64,000 nt of DNA from JAYRSJ01 sp041920215 (GCA_041920215.1 JAYRSJ010000009.1:62001-126000), one strand, 5' to 3'; positions 31,621-39,976 are shown, counted from the first letter of the stretch. Made by a program: numbers and translations. The notes: generated by a model from the letters alone, not told the origin.

Positions 31621-32544
31621 ATGACGATGAGCTTTCTTGCCGCGCTGCGCGCCCGGCCTGCCGGGCGCCTGCCCCAGGCGCAGGTGCTGGGCCTGCGCCA
31701 TTTCGGCCATGGCTTGGCCGTGCTGGCGGTGGCCCTGCTGGCCCTTTATGCGCAACAGGGTGCGCCGCGGCCGCTGGCCCAGTGGCGCTGGATGGACCTG
31801 GCCGGCGAGGGCGGCATGGCGCTGATGCTGGCGGTGTGGCTGGTCTATCTGCGCGCCAGCCGGCCGGCCGGCCGGGTCACCGATCTGCTCTGCCTGGGCC
31901 TGGCCGGCATGCTGCTGGGTGCCTGGGTGGACACGCTGGACGAGTTCTGGCGGCTGGACAAGGCCCTGCTGTGGGACAACTGGCTGGAGTCGGCGCTGAC
32001 GCCGCTGGGCATGGGCCTGCTGACCTGGGGCCTGCACCAGTGGCGCCAGGAACAGCTGGTGTTGAACGCACAGCTGGGCCAGCGCGAGCGCCTGTTCCGC
32101 GATCACCGCGCGGTCGACGGGCTGACCCAGCTGGGCGATGCGCTCTATATGAGCCGCCAGCTGGCGCTGGAGCGCGCCGCCGGTCGCCCGGGCCTGCTGT
32201 TGATGCTGGGCCTGGAGGGCTACGAGGCCTTTGTGCGGCGCTGGGGCCTGGCCGAGGCCGACCGCCTGCTGCAGGCGGCTGCCCAGCTGCTGCTGCTGCA
32301 GCTGCGCGGCGATGCCTTGCTGTGCCGCTATGCCGGCGCGCGCTTCGTGCTGCTGCTGCCGGGCGACGGCGCGCCCGATGCGGCCCAGGCCCTGCGCGCG
32401 GCGCTGGCGGCCTTCAGCTATCCGCTGCCCGATGGCAGCCGCCTCAGCCTGCCGGTGCAGCTGGCCTGCCTGCGGCTGGACCCGCAGCGTGCGCCGGGCG
32501 ACGATCCCCTGCTGGCCCTGGCCCGGCAGTTCATCCAGCGCTAG
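31621..32544 (+). CDS. Membrane protein with degenerate GGDEF domain
   Basis: 307 residues. The N-terminal half has several hydrophobic segments (about 28-48, 60-78, 88-108, 125-142), and the C-terminal half (about 165-307) has the GGDEF fold pattern (DGLTQLGDALYMSRQLALE, RYAGARFVLLLPGDG). The catalytic signature GGDEF is replaced by AGARF and the metal-binding Asp is lost, so it should not make cyclic-di-GMP; a sensory or dimerisation role is more likely. The stop is 7 bases before the AraC-type gene, indicating an operon. ATG at 31621 or 31627 may be used. Confidence 0.75.
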   Translation: MTMSFLAALRARPAGRLPQAQVLGLRHFGHGLAVLAVALLALYAQQGAPRPLAQWRWMDLAGEGGMALMLAVWLVYLRASRPAGRVTDLLCLGLAGMLLGAWVDTLDEFWRLDKALLWDNWLESALTPLGMGLLTWGLHQWRQEQLVLNAQLGQRERLFRDHRAVDGLTQLGDALYMSRQLALERAAGRPGLLLMLGLEGYEAFVRRWGLAEADRLLQAAAQLLLLQLRGDALLCRYAGARFVLLLPGDGAPDAAQALRAALAAFSYPLPDGSRLSLPVQLACLRLDPQRAPGDDPLLALARQFIQR

Positions 32545-32551
32545 GCCGGCG

Positions 32552-33562
32552 ATGCTGCCGCCCTACCAGATCGACAGCCCCTGCCTGGCCTGGGCCGACC
32601 AGGGCGTGCTGCTGGCCGAGGTGGCGCGCAGCCGCGGGCTGGACTGGCCGCGCTGGGCGGCGCAGGCCGGGCTGGCCGTGCAGCCGGCCCCGCCTGCTTT
32701 CCTGAGCCCGCGCCAGCTGCTGGCCCTGCTGGCGCCGCTGCAGGCCCTGGGCAAGGACATGGCCTTCGTGATCGGCGGCCTGAGCCTGCCGGGGCATTAC
32801 GGCCTGGCCAGCCAGGCACTGCAGGAGGCCGGCAGCCTGGAGCAGGCGCTGCAGCTGCTGGCCGCGCATGGCGGACGGCTGAGCCCGCTGCTGGCGCCGC
32901 GCCTGCTGGTGGAGGGCGATGAGCTGATCCTCTACTGGGTGCCGGCCTGCGGGCTGACGCCATCGCTGCGCGGCTTCGTCGTCGATATGCAGATGGCGGC
33001 GGTGGCGGCGATGAGCCGCTGGCTGGGCGAGCCGGACGGCCAGGCCTGGTGTTACAGCTTCAACCGCACCCGGCCGCGCGATCTGGCCCCGCATATGGTG
33101 CATCTGGGCGGCAGCCTGGCCTTCGACTGCCAGGTGGACGCGCTGCGCCTGCCGCTGGCCCAGGCGCGCCGGCCCTGGCCGGCCGCGGCGCGCGGCAGCG
33201 GCCTGGCCGCCCAGGCGCTGGCCGCCGGCGCTGATGCGCAGGCCTGCCGCAGCGGCCTGCTGGCCGCGCTCTACCAGCATCTGCTGGCGGCGCTGCAGGC
33301 CGGGCAGGCGCCCAGCCTGGACGAGGCGGCCGCGGCCTTCGGCACCAGCCCGGCCACGCTGAAACGCCAGCTGGCCCTGGCCGGCAGCCACTACCAGGCC
33401 GAGCTGGACCAGGTGCGCGCGCATCTGGCGCTGTATCTGCTGAGCCTGCGCGGCCTGGGCAGCGAGGCGGTGGCGGCGCGGCTGGGCTTTCATGACCGTG
33501 CCAATTTCCGCCGCGCCTTCAAGCGCTGGACCGGCATCACGCCGGGCGCCCTGCCGGCCTGA
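32552..33562 (+). CDS. AraC family transcriptional regulator (arabinose-binding-domain type)
   Basis: 336-residue regulator. The N-terminal part (about 10-190) matches the ligand-binding domain of the OruR/ArgR-like AraC group (FLSPRQLLALLAPLQALG, FVIGGLSLPGHYGLASQAL). The C-terminal double helix-turn-helix (about 240-336) is clear: DEAAAAFGTSPATLKRQLA and SEAVAARLGFHDRANFRRAFKRWTGITPGAL. Co-transcribed with the degenerate-GGDEF membrane protein and possibly controlling the divergent phytase-receptor operon; the target is inference. Confidence 0.9.
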   Translation: MLPPYQIDSPCLAWADQGVLLAEVARSRGLDWPRWAAQAGLAVQPAPPAFLSPRQLLALLAPLQALGKDMAFVIGGLSLPGHYGLASQALQEAGSLEQALQLLAAHGGRLSPLLAPRLLVEGDELILYWVPACGLTPSLRGFVVDMQMAAVAAMSRWLGEPDGQAWCYSFNRTRPRDLAPHMVHLGGSLAFDCQVDALRLPLAQARRPWPAAARGSGLAAQALAAGADAQACRSGLLAALYQHLLAALQAGQAPSLDEAAAAFGTSPATLKRQLALAGSHYQAELDQVRAHLALYLLSLRGLGSEAVAARLGFHDRANFRRAFKRWTGITPGALPA

Positions 33563-33575
33563 GCGCCGGCCCGGC

Positions 33576-34337
33576 TCAGCCCGGCTGGCGCAGCCGGGCC
33601 AGCGCGGCCGTCACCTTGGCCAGCGCCGGCCGCAGTTCCTCCCAGGCCGCCGGCTCGAAGCCGGCCGGCTTGCGCAGCAGGCGGTGCCTGGCCCGCTGCA
33701 GCAGCAGGCCCTTGCAGGCGAAGACGATGGTGTTGCTGCAGTCCTCGTCGCCGACGATCAGCAGCTGGTCGGCGAAGGCGCGCGCAAGGCGGGCGATATG
33801 CAGCTGCAGATCCTTGTGGCCGCTGTGCAGATTGACCACCAGCAGGCCGTTGGGCTGCAGCGCGTCGTGGCAGTCGTCGTAGAAGCGCTGGCTGCACAGG
33901 GCCGGCGGCTGGCCCTCGTAGTCGAAGCCGTCGACCATCAGCACATCGACGTTGTAGGGCGCGAAGCGCACCCAGTCGGCGCCGTCGCCGCACTGCACCG
34001 CAAAGCGCTGGTCGTCCGGCGGCACCTGGAAGGCCTCGCGCAGTGCGATCACATGCGGATTGATCTCCACCACCTTGATGCGGGTGGCGGGCAAATGCCG
34101 GTAGCAGAACTTGGCCAGCGAGCCGCCACCCAGGCCGATCATCGCCAGCGTGTCGGGTGCCGCATTGAACAGCACAAAGCCCATCATGGTGCGCGTATAG
34201 GCCAGGTCCAGCGCGCCGGGCCGCTCCAGCTGCATGCGGCTCTGGATCTCGCTGATGCTGAAGTGCAGGGCCCGGCTCGTCAGCGTTTCATGGACGAAGG
34301 GTTTGACATGCTGCTGGGCGTCGGCGGTATCGGGCAT
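33576..34337 (-). CDS. Spermidine-synthase-like protein
   Basis: 253-residue protein of the spermine/spermidine synthase fold. The nucleotide-binding motif AMIGLGGGSLAKFCYR, the acidic residue after strand 2 (IKVVEINPHVIAL), DGADW and VLMVDGFDYEGQPPAL are visible. The putrescine-binding residues of true SpeE are not obvious, and such stand-alone homologues are common with unknown substrate, so it should be read as a putative polyamine or small-molecule aminopropyl/methyl transferase. It converges with the AraC gene (13-base gap) and is divergent from the ribbon-helix-helix gene. Confidence 0.85.
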   Translation of the reverse strand: MPDTADAQQHVKPFVHETLTSRALHFSISEIQSRMQLERPGALDLAYTRTMMGFVLFNAAPDTLAMIGLGGGSLAKFCYRHLPATRIKVVEINPHVIALREAFQVPPDDQRFAVQCGDGADWVRFAPYNVDVLMVDGFDYEGQPPALCSQRFYDDCHDALQPNGLLVVNLHSGHKDLQLHIARLARAFADQLLIVGDEDCSNTIVFACKGLLLQRARHRLLRKPAGFEPAAWEELRPALAKVTAALARLRQPG

Positions 34338-34398
34338 GGGAGGGTCGGGCAGGGCGGGGGGTAGGCTAATGTAATGTGAGTTTCATGAGGCTGCAATT

Positions 34399-34419
34399 AT
34401 CATGTGATTAACATATGAT
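34399..34419. promoter_or_regulatory. AT-rich imperfect palindrome and -10 element before RHH gene
   Basis: A 21-base imperfect palindrome with outer arms ATCAT (34399-34403) and ATGAT (34415-34419) lies in an unusually AT-rich patch (about 34370-34420). It includes TATGAT (34414-34419), a good -10 hexamer seven bases before the RHH start codon. RHH proteins commonly bind such palindromes to repress their own genes. No convincing -35 was found. Confidence 0.45.
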
Positions 34420-34425
34420 CGGCCC

Positions 34426-34614
34426 ATGGAACAGAAAACCGCCCGCCTGACGGTCTTGATCGACCCGGCCAAGAAGAAGGCCTTCGAGAGCCTGTGCGCC
34501 CAGCAGGACCAGACCCCCTCCCAGGTGGTGCGGCGCCTGATACGCGACTATCTGGCCGCCCATGGCCAGGGTTTCACGCCGGGCGGTGCGGCGGACGAGC
34601 GGCCTAGTTCCTAG
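34426..34614 (+). CDS. Ribbon-helix-helix (CopG/Arc-type) DNA-binding protein
   Basis: 62-residue protein: beta strand (TARLTVLIDPAKKKAFESLC) followed by two helices (TPSQVVRRLIRDYLAAH), the RHH fold. No toxin gene follows, so it is not an obvious antitoxin; a stand-alone repressor, probably autoregulatory through the palindrome at 34399, is more likely. No Shine-Dalgarno sequence precedes the ATG. The last 11 bases overlap the convergent thioredoxin-fold gene. Confidence 0.85.
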   Translation: MEQKTARLTVLIDPAKKKAFESLCAQQDQTPSQVVRRLIRDYLAAHGQGFTPGGAADERPSS

Positions 34615-35146
34615 CCCACCAGCGCGCCAGCGTCGCCGCATCCGGCGCGCCCTGTACCAGCTCGGGCGGCTGGCCGGGGGTCAGCCACACCACCAGGGGC
34701 ACGAGGCCGCGCCAGCGCGGGTCGACCGCATGGCGTATCGCCGCGGCCTGGCCCTCAAAGCCCAGCAGGCGGTCGGCGCCGCCATGCCGGGCATGGTGGC
34801 CATGGCCGGGCTGTGCCAGCTCCTCGGGGCTCAGGTCGCTGAAGACCAGCAGCAGCGGCGTTTGGCTGCGCCGGCGCCGCGCATCGTCGGCCAGCTGCTT
34901 GAGCACGCCGGGGCAGACTGCGCACCAGCTGGCGCTGAACATCAGCAGCTGCGGCCGGCCCTCGCGCTCGACCTGCTGGCGCAGCTGCTGCCAGGTGGCG
35001 GCGTCGAAGGGCTCGGGAGCCGGGGCCTGGGGCGCTGCGCCGGTCGCTAGCGGCAGGGCCATGGCAGCGCTTAAGACGCTGAACAGCAGCGCCAGCATGA
35101 AAGCCCGGCGCGCGGGTCGCTGCGGGGTTTCAAAGTTCGACAACAC
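34604..35146 (-). CDS. Thioredoxin-fold protein of the copper locus
   Basis: 180-residue exported protein: N-terminal signal/anchor (MLALLFSVLSAAMALPLATG) and a thioredoxin domain with the CxxC motif in FSASWCAVCPGVLKQL (Cys75 and Cys78 from the GTG start) and a cis-Pro-region LVPLVVWL. It probably reduces or matures cysteine or copper sites in the periplasm. The GTG at 35146 is preferred because AAGGAG lies just upstream and it overlaps the preceding gene by 17 bases; the ATG at 35098 has no ribosome-binding site. Last gene of the locus. Confidence 0.85.
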   Translation of the reverse strand: MLSNFETPQRPARRAFMLALLFSVLSAAMALPLATGAAPQAPAPEPFDAATWQQLRQQVEREGRPQLLMFSASWCAVCPGVLKQLADDARRRRSQTPLLLVFSDLSPEELAQPGHGHHARHGGADRLLGFEGQAAAIRHAVDPRWRGLVPLVVWLTPGQPPELVQGAPDAATLARWWARN

Positions 35147-36386
35147 GCACTCCTTCGTCCTCGGTGCGCCACATTGCCAGCAGGCGGCGGCCATCGCTGA
35201 GCAGGCGCGCATAGTCGCTCTCGCCGCTGCTGCTGCCCAGCTCATGCAGCATGAAGCGGCGGCCCTCGTCCTCGGACAGCCAGGCGCGCCAGCGCATGCG
35301 CTGGCCGTCGAAGCCGCGCCAAACGATGGCCAGGCGCTGGCCGGCGCGGGCCAGGGCGCCGTGCTCGGCCGCTTCGTCGGGCAGTTCGCGCGCCGCGCCG
35401 TGCGTGAGGGATGGCAGGCCGGCGGCATCGAGCCGCCCGTAGCGCAGCGCGGCGCGGCCCTGGCGTACGCTAAACCACAGCGCATGCCAGCCGCCATCGG
35501 CCGCGGCCGCCAGATCGCCGCCATGGTGGGGGCAGCCCTCCACCACCCAGCCGTCCTCGCTGGCGCGACGGACCGCCGCGCCGGACGAATCACTGTCCAG
35601 CAAGCGCGCGAAACCATGATCGCGCTGCTGGCCGGGCCAGACATGGCGCCAGAACGCCGCCAGCTCGCCCTGGGCATCGCGGGCCAGCGCGATGCGGCAG
35701 CATTCGCAGCTGTGGGCGGCCAGCAGCTGGTCAGGGCCCCAAGTGGCACCGCCGTCGGCGGAGACATTGCGGTAGATGGCCGCGCCCGCATAGGCCTGGC
35801 CGGCGGCGCGGGCCCGCTCCAGATCGCGCTTGTCTATCCAGACCGCATGCAGGCGGCCCTGGCCGTCGAAGGCGATGGACTCGAAGCGGTGGGTGATCTG
35901 CTGGCGGTCCTGGTGCACCGTCAGCGGGCCGGCAAAGCGGGCGCCGCCGTCGCTGGAATGCAGCAGCCGGATCTCGCCGCTATAGGGCTTGCTCAGCGGC
36001 CGGGTGTAGCTGATCGCGACCCGGCCCTGCGGGCCGAAGGCGATCTTGGGATGGTTCTCGCCATCGGCGCTGGGCTGCTCGCCGCCTATGTCCAGCGGCC
36101 GCGGCGCGCTCCAGCTGCGGCCGGCATCCGCGCTGCGCCGGGTCACCAGCTGGCCGGCGCTGTCCAGCATGGCCAGCCAGATCGCGCCGTCCGGCGCCAG
36201 CGCCGCACCCATCGCCAGCTGGGGCTTGCGCGGCTTGCGGGCCTTGGGGGTGGCGGGCACGGCTTCCTGGTGACTTGCATCATGCGAGGCCAGGACGCGC
36301 AGCGGCGCGGCCAGCAGCAGGCCGGCACCGGCGGCCAGCAGCTGGCGCCGGCCCGGCTGGTCGTTCTTCAGAGGCATTGCCACCAT
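35130..36386 (-). CDS. BNR/sialidase-like beta-propeller protein, copper-locus member
   Basis: 418 residues with a twin-arginine-like signal (GRRQLLAAGAGLLLAAPLRVLA). Asp-box repeats SADAGRSW, SSDGGARF and SADGGATW identify a six-bladed BNR propeller, often auto-annotated as exo-alpha-sialidase, but catalytic sialidase residues are not evident. The motif HSCECC (H225, C227, C229, C230) and a later CPHH are candidate metal or thiol sites. It starts at 36386 behind GAAGGAG and is directly downstream of the TonB receptor (1-base gap) and upstream of the CxxC protein. A role in handling the imported metal is inference. Confidence 0.8.
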   Translation of the reverse strand: MVAMPLKNDQPGRRQLLAAGAGLLLAAPLRVLASHDASHQEAVPATPKARKPRKPQLAMGAALAPDGAIWLAMLDSAGQLVTRRSADAGRSWSAPRPLDIGGEQPSADGENHPKIAFGPQGRVAISYTRPLSKPYSGEIRLLHSSDGGARFAGPLTVHQDRQQITHRFESIAFDGQGRLHAVWIDKRDLERARAAGQAYAGAAIYRNVSADGGATWGPDQLLAAHSCECCRIALARDAQGELAAFWRHVWPGQQRDHGFARLLDSDSSGAAVRRASEDGWVVEGCPHHGGDLAAAADGGWHALWFSVRQGRAALRYGRLDAAGLPSLTHGAARELPDEAAEHGALARAGQRLAIVWRGFDGQRMRWRAWLSEDEGRRFMLHELGSSSGESDYARLLSDGRRLLAMWRTEDEGVRVVEL

Positions 36387-36387
36387 C

Positions 36388-38754
36388 TCATTGCTCCTTC
36401 AGCGCCCAGCGCAGCGCCATGTGGATCATGCGCTGCGGCAGGGTATGGGCCTGCCAGGCGCGGCTGTTGCCGAGGTTGTCCACGCCCAGCGTCCATTCCC
36501 ATTGCGGCGCAAAGCGCCAGGCCAGCTTCAGGTCGAGCTGCTTGACCCGCGAGGTGCCGCCGTAGGTGTCGGGATTGCTGTCGACATTTGTGTCGGTGTT
36601 GTACTGGCGGCCGCTCCAGCGCCAGGCGGCCGAGGCCATCCAGCGCGGCGCCGGTCGCCAGCGCGCCTGCAGCGTGTAGCGCTGCGGCGGGATGCGCAGC
36701 CAGCGCTTGCCCACGGTGGCCGGGTTGGCCGCATTGGCCTCGATGCGCGCCGCGGTGAAGGTGGCGCTGCCGGCCAGGGTCAGCGCGCTCCAGGCCGGCA
36801 GGTCCCAGTCGCCGGCCAGCTCCAGGCCCTGGCTGAGCACGCGATCGATATTGTTGACGCGGGTGACGCTGGGCGTGACCGTGCTGTCGGTCTGGCGCAC
36901 GATGGTGTTCTTCACGTCGTCGCGGAACAGGCTGATGCGCAGCCGGCCGGCATCCCATTGGCCCTCGGCGCTGAGCTCCAGCGCGTCGCCGCGCTCGGGG
37001 CGCAGGTTCGGGTCGCTGGTGCTGATGCTGCTGCCGGTCTTCGTGCCGTTGTAGAGCTCGTCCACGTTCGGAAAACGCCAGCCGCGGCCGGCGCTGGCCT
37101 TGAGCAGCCAGCTGTCGCTGGCCGACCAGGCCAGCGACAGCTTGGGGCTGCTGCTGCTGAGCTCGCGCGTCGGGTAGGCGGTCTGCGCCAGCGGCGGGCC
37201 GGCGAAGTACTGGCTGCCGTCCCAGGTCTTGAAGCGCTCCTCGCGCAGTCCGGCGGTGAGCAGCCAGTCCTCGGCCAGGCGCACCGCGTCCTGCACATAG
37301 AGCGCCTCGACGCGGGTGCGTCCCAGGTAGTTCTGGTTCGGCGTCTCGGCCCCCGCGCGCCAGTCGGCCGCGCTGTGCACCGTGTTGACCAGGCGGTATT
37401 CGTTGCGATGCGCGCCCAAGGTGAGCGTGTGGCGACCATCGCCCCAGTCGCCGGCGCTGGGCTTGTAGACGGCCTGGGCCTCGAGTGTGGTCCAGCCGGT
37501 GCCATCGCGCCGCGTGATGCTGCCGGCGCCGCCGATCGCCTCGGCCTGCGGGTCGGCGAGGTTGGCCTGACGGTTGACGTCTTCGACGATGCGGTACTGC
37601 GTGGCCACCAGCGAGGCATTCCAGCCGCGCGCGTGCGTGGTCTTCCAGGTGGCGCCGAGCTGGCGGTGCAGCTCGTCGCGGGTGCTGGGCGCGAAACCGC
37701 TGGCCGGCACGCTGAAGGCATATATGCCGTCGGTGACGCTGCCGCTCCAGACGCGCTGGCCGCTGGCATCGCGCAGCCAGGTTTCGTTGCGCACCGTGCT
37801 GTCGCTGCGCCACATCGAGACGCGTGCCTCGATCTGCTGGCTGGCACCCAAGGCGCTGCCCATGCGCAGGTTCAGCGTGTCCTGGATGCTGTGATCGATG
37901 GTGTTGGCGCCGAACAGCGCGCGCTGGCGGCCCTGGGGGTCGGTGTCGTAGACGATGCCGCTGACGAGCCGGGCGCTGGCGCCGGGCGTGGCGAAGGCGC
38001 CGCTGCTGCTGCCGCGCACCGCATTCGTGTAGCCCATCGGGTGGCCTTCGCTGTCCTGGTGTTGCAGGCCCAGCACCCACCACAGGCCGCTGGTCTGGCT
38101 GCGGCCGGCCAGGCGGGCCGAGGCCTGGGTCGCGCCGAAGGTCTCGCGGCTGCTGTACTCGCTGAAGTCCTGCTGGGCGTAGCGCAGGCTGGCCGAGGCC
38201 TCGAAGCCACGGGGCTGGCGCTCGGTGATCATCAGCGTGCTGCCGATGGAATTGCCCGGCAGCAGCGCGGAGAAGGGGCCGTAGAAGGCGTCGATGCGCT
38301 CGATCGCCTCCATATTCACCATATTCCAGCGCGGCGCGTCGAAGCGGCCCAGGAAGTTGCTGATCAGATAGCCGTCCAGATAGACCAGGGCGCGGCCGGG
38401 CTGCAGCACGCCGAAGCTGCGCCCGCCGACATTGGCATTGCGGTCGCCCAGATAGCGTTTGCGTATCGCCGTGCTAGGCAGCTGCGCGGCGGCGTCCTCG
38501 GCATTGAAAAGGTTCTGCTGCTGCAACGCCTGCGCGTCCACGCTGGCGCTGCTGCCGGGCTGGCGGGCATCGATGGCGCTGCCACTGCTCTTGCCGGCGA
38601 CCAGCACCTTCTCGAGCTGGTTCTCGGTGGCCACGCCCTGGGCCAGCACCGGGCCGGCGAGCATGGAAGCTAGCGCGGCGAGCGCGCAGGGGCGCAGGGC
38701 AGGCAGCCGCGAGCCGCGGCCGCTGTCGCGCCTGGCTAGGTGGGTCGTATTCAT
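36388..38754 (-). CDS. TonB-dependent receptor, putative copper receptor
   Basis: 788-residue outer-membrane receptor: signal peptide ending GPVLAQ, plug (about 45-165: AEDAAAQLPSTAIRKRYLGDRNANVGGRSFG, ARALVYLDGYLISNFLGRFDAPRWNMVNMEAIERIDAFYGPFSALLPGNSIGSTLMI) and a barrel ending MALRWALKEQ, which lacks the usual terminal aromatic residue. The neighbours, PCu(A)C and DUF2946 proteins upstream and a CxxC protein downstream, are those that accompany copper receptors such as OprC, so copper is the likely cargo; ferric complexes cannot be excluded. Confidence 0.88.
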   Translation of the reverse strand: MNTTHLARRDSGRGSRLPALRPCALAALASMLAGPVLAQGVATENQLEKVLVAGKSSGSAIDARQPGSSASVDAQALQQQNLFNAEDAAAQLPSTAIRKRYLGDRNANVGGRSFGVLQPGRALVYLDGYLISNFLGRFDAPRWNMVNMEAIERIDAFYGPFSALLPGNSIGSTLMITERQPRGFEASASLRYAQQDFSEYSSRETFGATQASARLAGRSQTSGLWWVLGLQHQDSEGHPMGYTNAVRGSSSGAFATPGASARLVSGIVYDTDPQGRQRALFGANTIDHSIQDTLNLRMGSALGASQQIEARVSMWRSDSTVRNETWLRDASGQRVWSGSVTDGIYAFSVPASGFAPSTRDELHRQLGATWKTTHARGWNASLVATQYRIVEDVNRQANLADPQAEAIGGAGSITRRDGTGWTTLEAQAVYKPSAGDWGDGRHTLTLGAHRNEYRLVNTVHSAADWRAGAETPNQNYLGRTRVEALYVQDAVRLAEDWLLTAGLREERFKTWDGSQYFAGPPLAQTAYPTRELSSSSPKLSLAWSASDSWLLKASAGRGWRFPNVDELYNGTKTGSSISTSDPNLRPERGDALELSAEGQWDAGRLRISLFRDDVKNTIVRQTDSTVTPSVTRVNNIDRVLSQGLELAGDWDLPAWSALTLAGSATFTAARIEANAANPATVGKRWLRIPPQRYTLQARWRPAPRWMASAAWRWSGRQYNTDTNVDSNPDTYGGTSRVKQLDLKLAWRFAPQWEWTLGVDNLGNSRAWQAHTLPQRMIHMALRWALKEQ

Positions 38755-38764
38755 TGCGAATGAA
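38750..38764. promoter_or_regulatory. Inverted repeat over the start codon of the TonB receptor
   Basis: TTCATT-GCG-AATGAA, a perfect 6-bp inverted repeat, covers the ATG of the receptor gene on the minus strand. It is AT-rich compared with its surroundings and could be a repressor operator (Fur-like in base content, but not a full Fur box). Confidence 0.35.
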
Positions 38765-38887
38765 AAGAAATGGCTGCGCAGGGCCGCGCCGGCCGGGGCC
38801 GGGGGCGATGCGGAATGGGGAGGGGAGCGGGCAGACGCGCGGGCTCAGCCAGTCGGCCGGTATTGCCGCCTGTCCTTCGCCAGCCAC

Positions 38888-38905
38888 GCGGTCCTTCCGG
38901 ACCGC
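38888..38905 (-). terminator. Hairpin after the PCu(A)C gene
   Basis: GCGGTCC-TTCC-GGACCGC is a perfect 7-bp stem with a 4-base loop, 10 bases beyond the stop of the PCu(A)C gene on the minus strand. No T-tract. It probably separates this gene from the receptor gene, which then needs its own promoter in 38755-38887. Confidence 0.5.
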
Positions 38906-38915
38906 ATGCGCGGGC

Positions 38916-39419
38916 TCAGTGCTTCATGCCGTGGTGGGACATGGGCTTGGGGCTGCTGCCGCCCATGGCCTTGGCCGGTGCCTTGATCTCCAGCGTCTGG
39001 CGCTGTTTGTCGGCGCCCTCGAACACCAGGGTCAGCGGTACCTCGCTGCCGGCCGCCACCGGGGCCTTCAGCGCCATCAGCATCACGTGATAGCCGCCCG
39101 GCTTCAGCGCGACGCTCTGCCCGGCGGGCAGATCCAGACCCGGCACCGCGCGCATGCGCATCACCGAGCCGTCCATGCTCATCTCGTGAATCTCGACCAC
39201 GCCGGCCACCGGCGAGCGCACCTCGACCAGGCGGCTGGCCGTTTCGGCCTTGAGCTCCATGAAGGCGCCGGTGGCGCTCTGCTGGGCCACGGTGGCGCGC
39301 ACCCAGGGCTGGCTGACGCTGACCTGGGCCTGCGCGCTGGCGCTGGCCAGTAGCAGGCCGCTGCACAGGGCAAGCGCGGCGAAGAGGGAGGGCGACAGAG
39401 GGAGAGGCTTATTCATCAT
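38916..39419 (-). CDS. Periplasmic copper chaperone PCu(A)C (DUF461)
   Basis: 167-residue exported protein, signal peptide ending SASAQA. The copper-binding signature H-X10-M-X21-H-X-M is exact: His78, Met89, His111, Met113. A His/Met-rich tail (PMSHHGMKH) is also typical. It binds Cu(I) in the periplasm and passes it to cuproenzymes such as cytochrome oxidase. Tandem ATGs at 39419 and 39416 are both possible starts. It lies between the DUF2946 gene and the TonB receptor. Confidence 0.93.
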   Translation of the reverse strand: MMNKPLPLSPSLFAALALCSGLLLASASAQAQVSVSQPWVRATVAQQSATGAFMELKAETASRLVEVRSPVAGVVEIHEMSMDGSVMRMRAVPGLDLPAGQSVALKPGGYHVMLMALKAPVAAGSEVPLTLVFEGADKQRQTLEIKAPAKAMGGSSPKPMSHHGMKH

Positions 39420-39550
39420 GGCTTGGGGCAGGCGGCTAGGCCTGGCGCTCGTGGGTCTGGCCGGCGGCACGCAGAGGAAGGCTGCGCCGGCGCGGCATGG
39501 CTGTTTTCCCGATCGTTCCACGGCTCGTGCGAGCGATCAGGGCGTATGGC

Positions 39551-39976
39551 TCAGACCGAGGCCGGCGGACCGCGCGGCTGCAGCGCTGCCCAGGCGTGCA
39601 GGGGCCGGGGCGCATGAAGAAAGAGGGCCGGCAGCGGCTGGCTCAGATCCAAGCGCAGCAGCGTCTGCTGTGCCTGCACCGTCGGCAGGGCGGGCATGGA
39701 GCCTGGCTGCTGTAGCAGGCATAGCGGGCAATGCTCGAACAGATGGGCCAGCTCGGCGGACCGCTGCGAGTCCGGCGTCAGCCCCTCGTCCGTCGCCAGC
39801 GCGGCCTGCAGCAGACCCGGCCCCTGGCTGGAGCAGATCTCGGCCCAGGCCGGATTGTCGGGCTGCTGGCTGCGCACGGCCTGCGCCAGGCCCGGCAGCA
39901 GCGCCGCCGCCAGCACGGCCAGCAGGGCCAGCCAGAGCGGGAAGCGTTGCAAGCGCAGGCGGTGCAGGGATTGCAT
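39551..39976 (-). CDS. DUF2946 family protein
   Basis: 141-residue protein with an N-terminal membrane/signal segment (LWLALLAVLAAALLPGLAQA) and the family motif HCPLC (His82, Cys83, Cys86). DUF2946 proteins are regularly found beside PCu(A)C and copper TonB receptors, as here, and are thought to be involved in copper handling; the biochemical role is unknown. The ATG at 39976 is chosen to give the signal segment a short basic start. First gene of the putative copper locus; 131 bases separate it from the PCu(A)C gene, with a GCTCG/CGAGC palindrome near 39525. Confidence 0.85.
   Translation of the reverse strand: MQSLHRLRLQRFPLWLALLAVLAAALLPGLAQAVRSQQPDNPAWAEICSSQGPGLLQAALATDEGLTPDSQRSAELAHLFEHCPLCLLQQPGSMPALPTVQAQQTLLRLDLSQPLPALFLHAPRPLHAWAALQPRGPPASV

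Noticed and set aside
34426..34614. Antitoxin of a toxin-antitoxin pair
   Set aside because: No small toxin gene follows; the next gene is convergent and encodes a thioredoxin-fold protein.
35130..36386. True exo-alpha-sialidase
   Set aside because: Only Asp-box repeats are present; the arginine triad and nucleophilic Tyr/Glu of sialidases cannot be located and the neighbourhood is copper handling.
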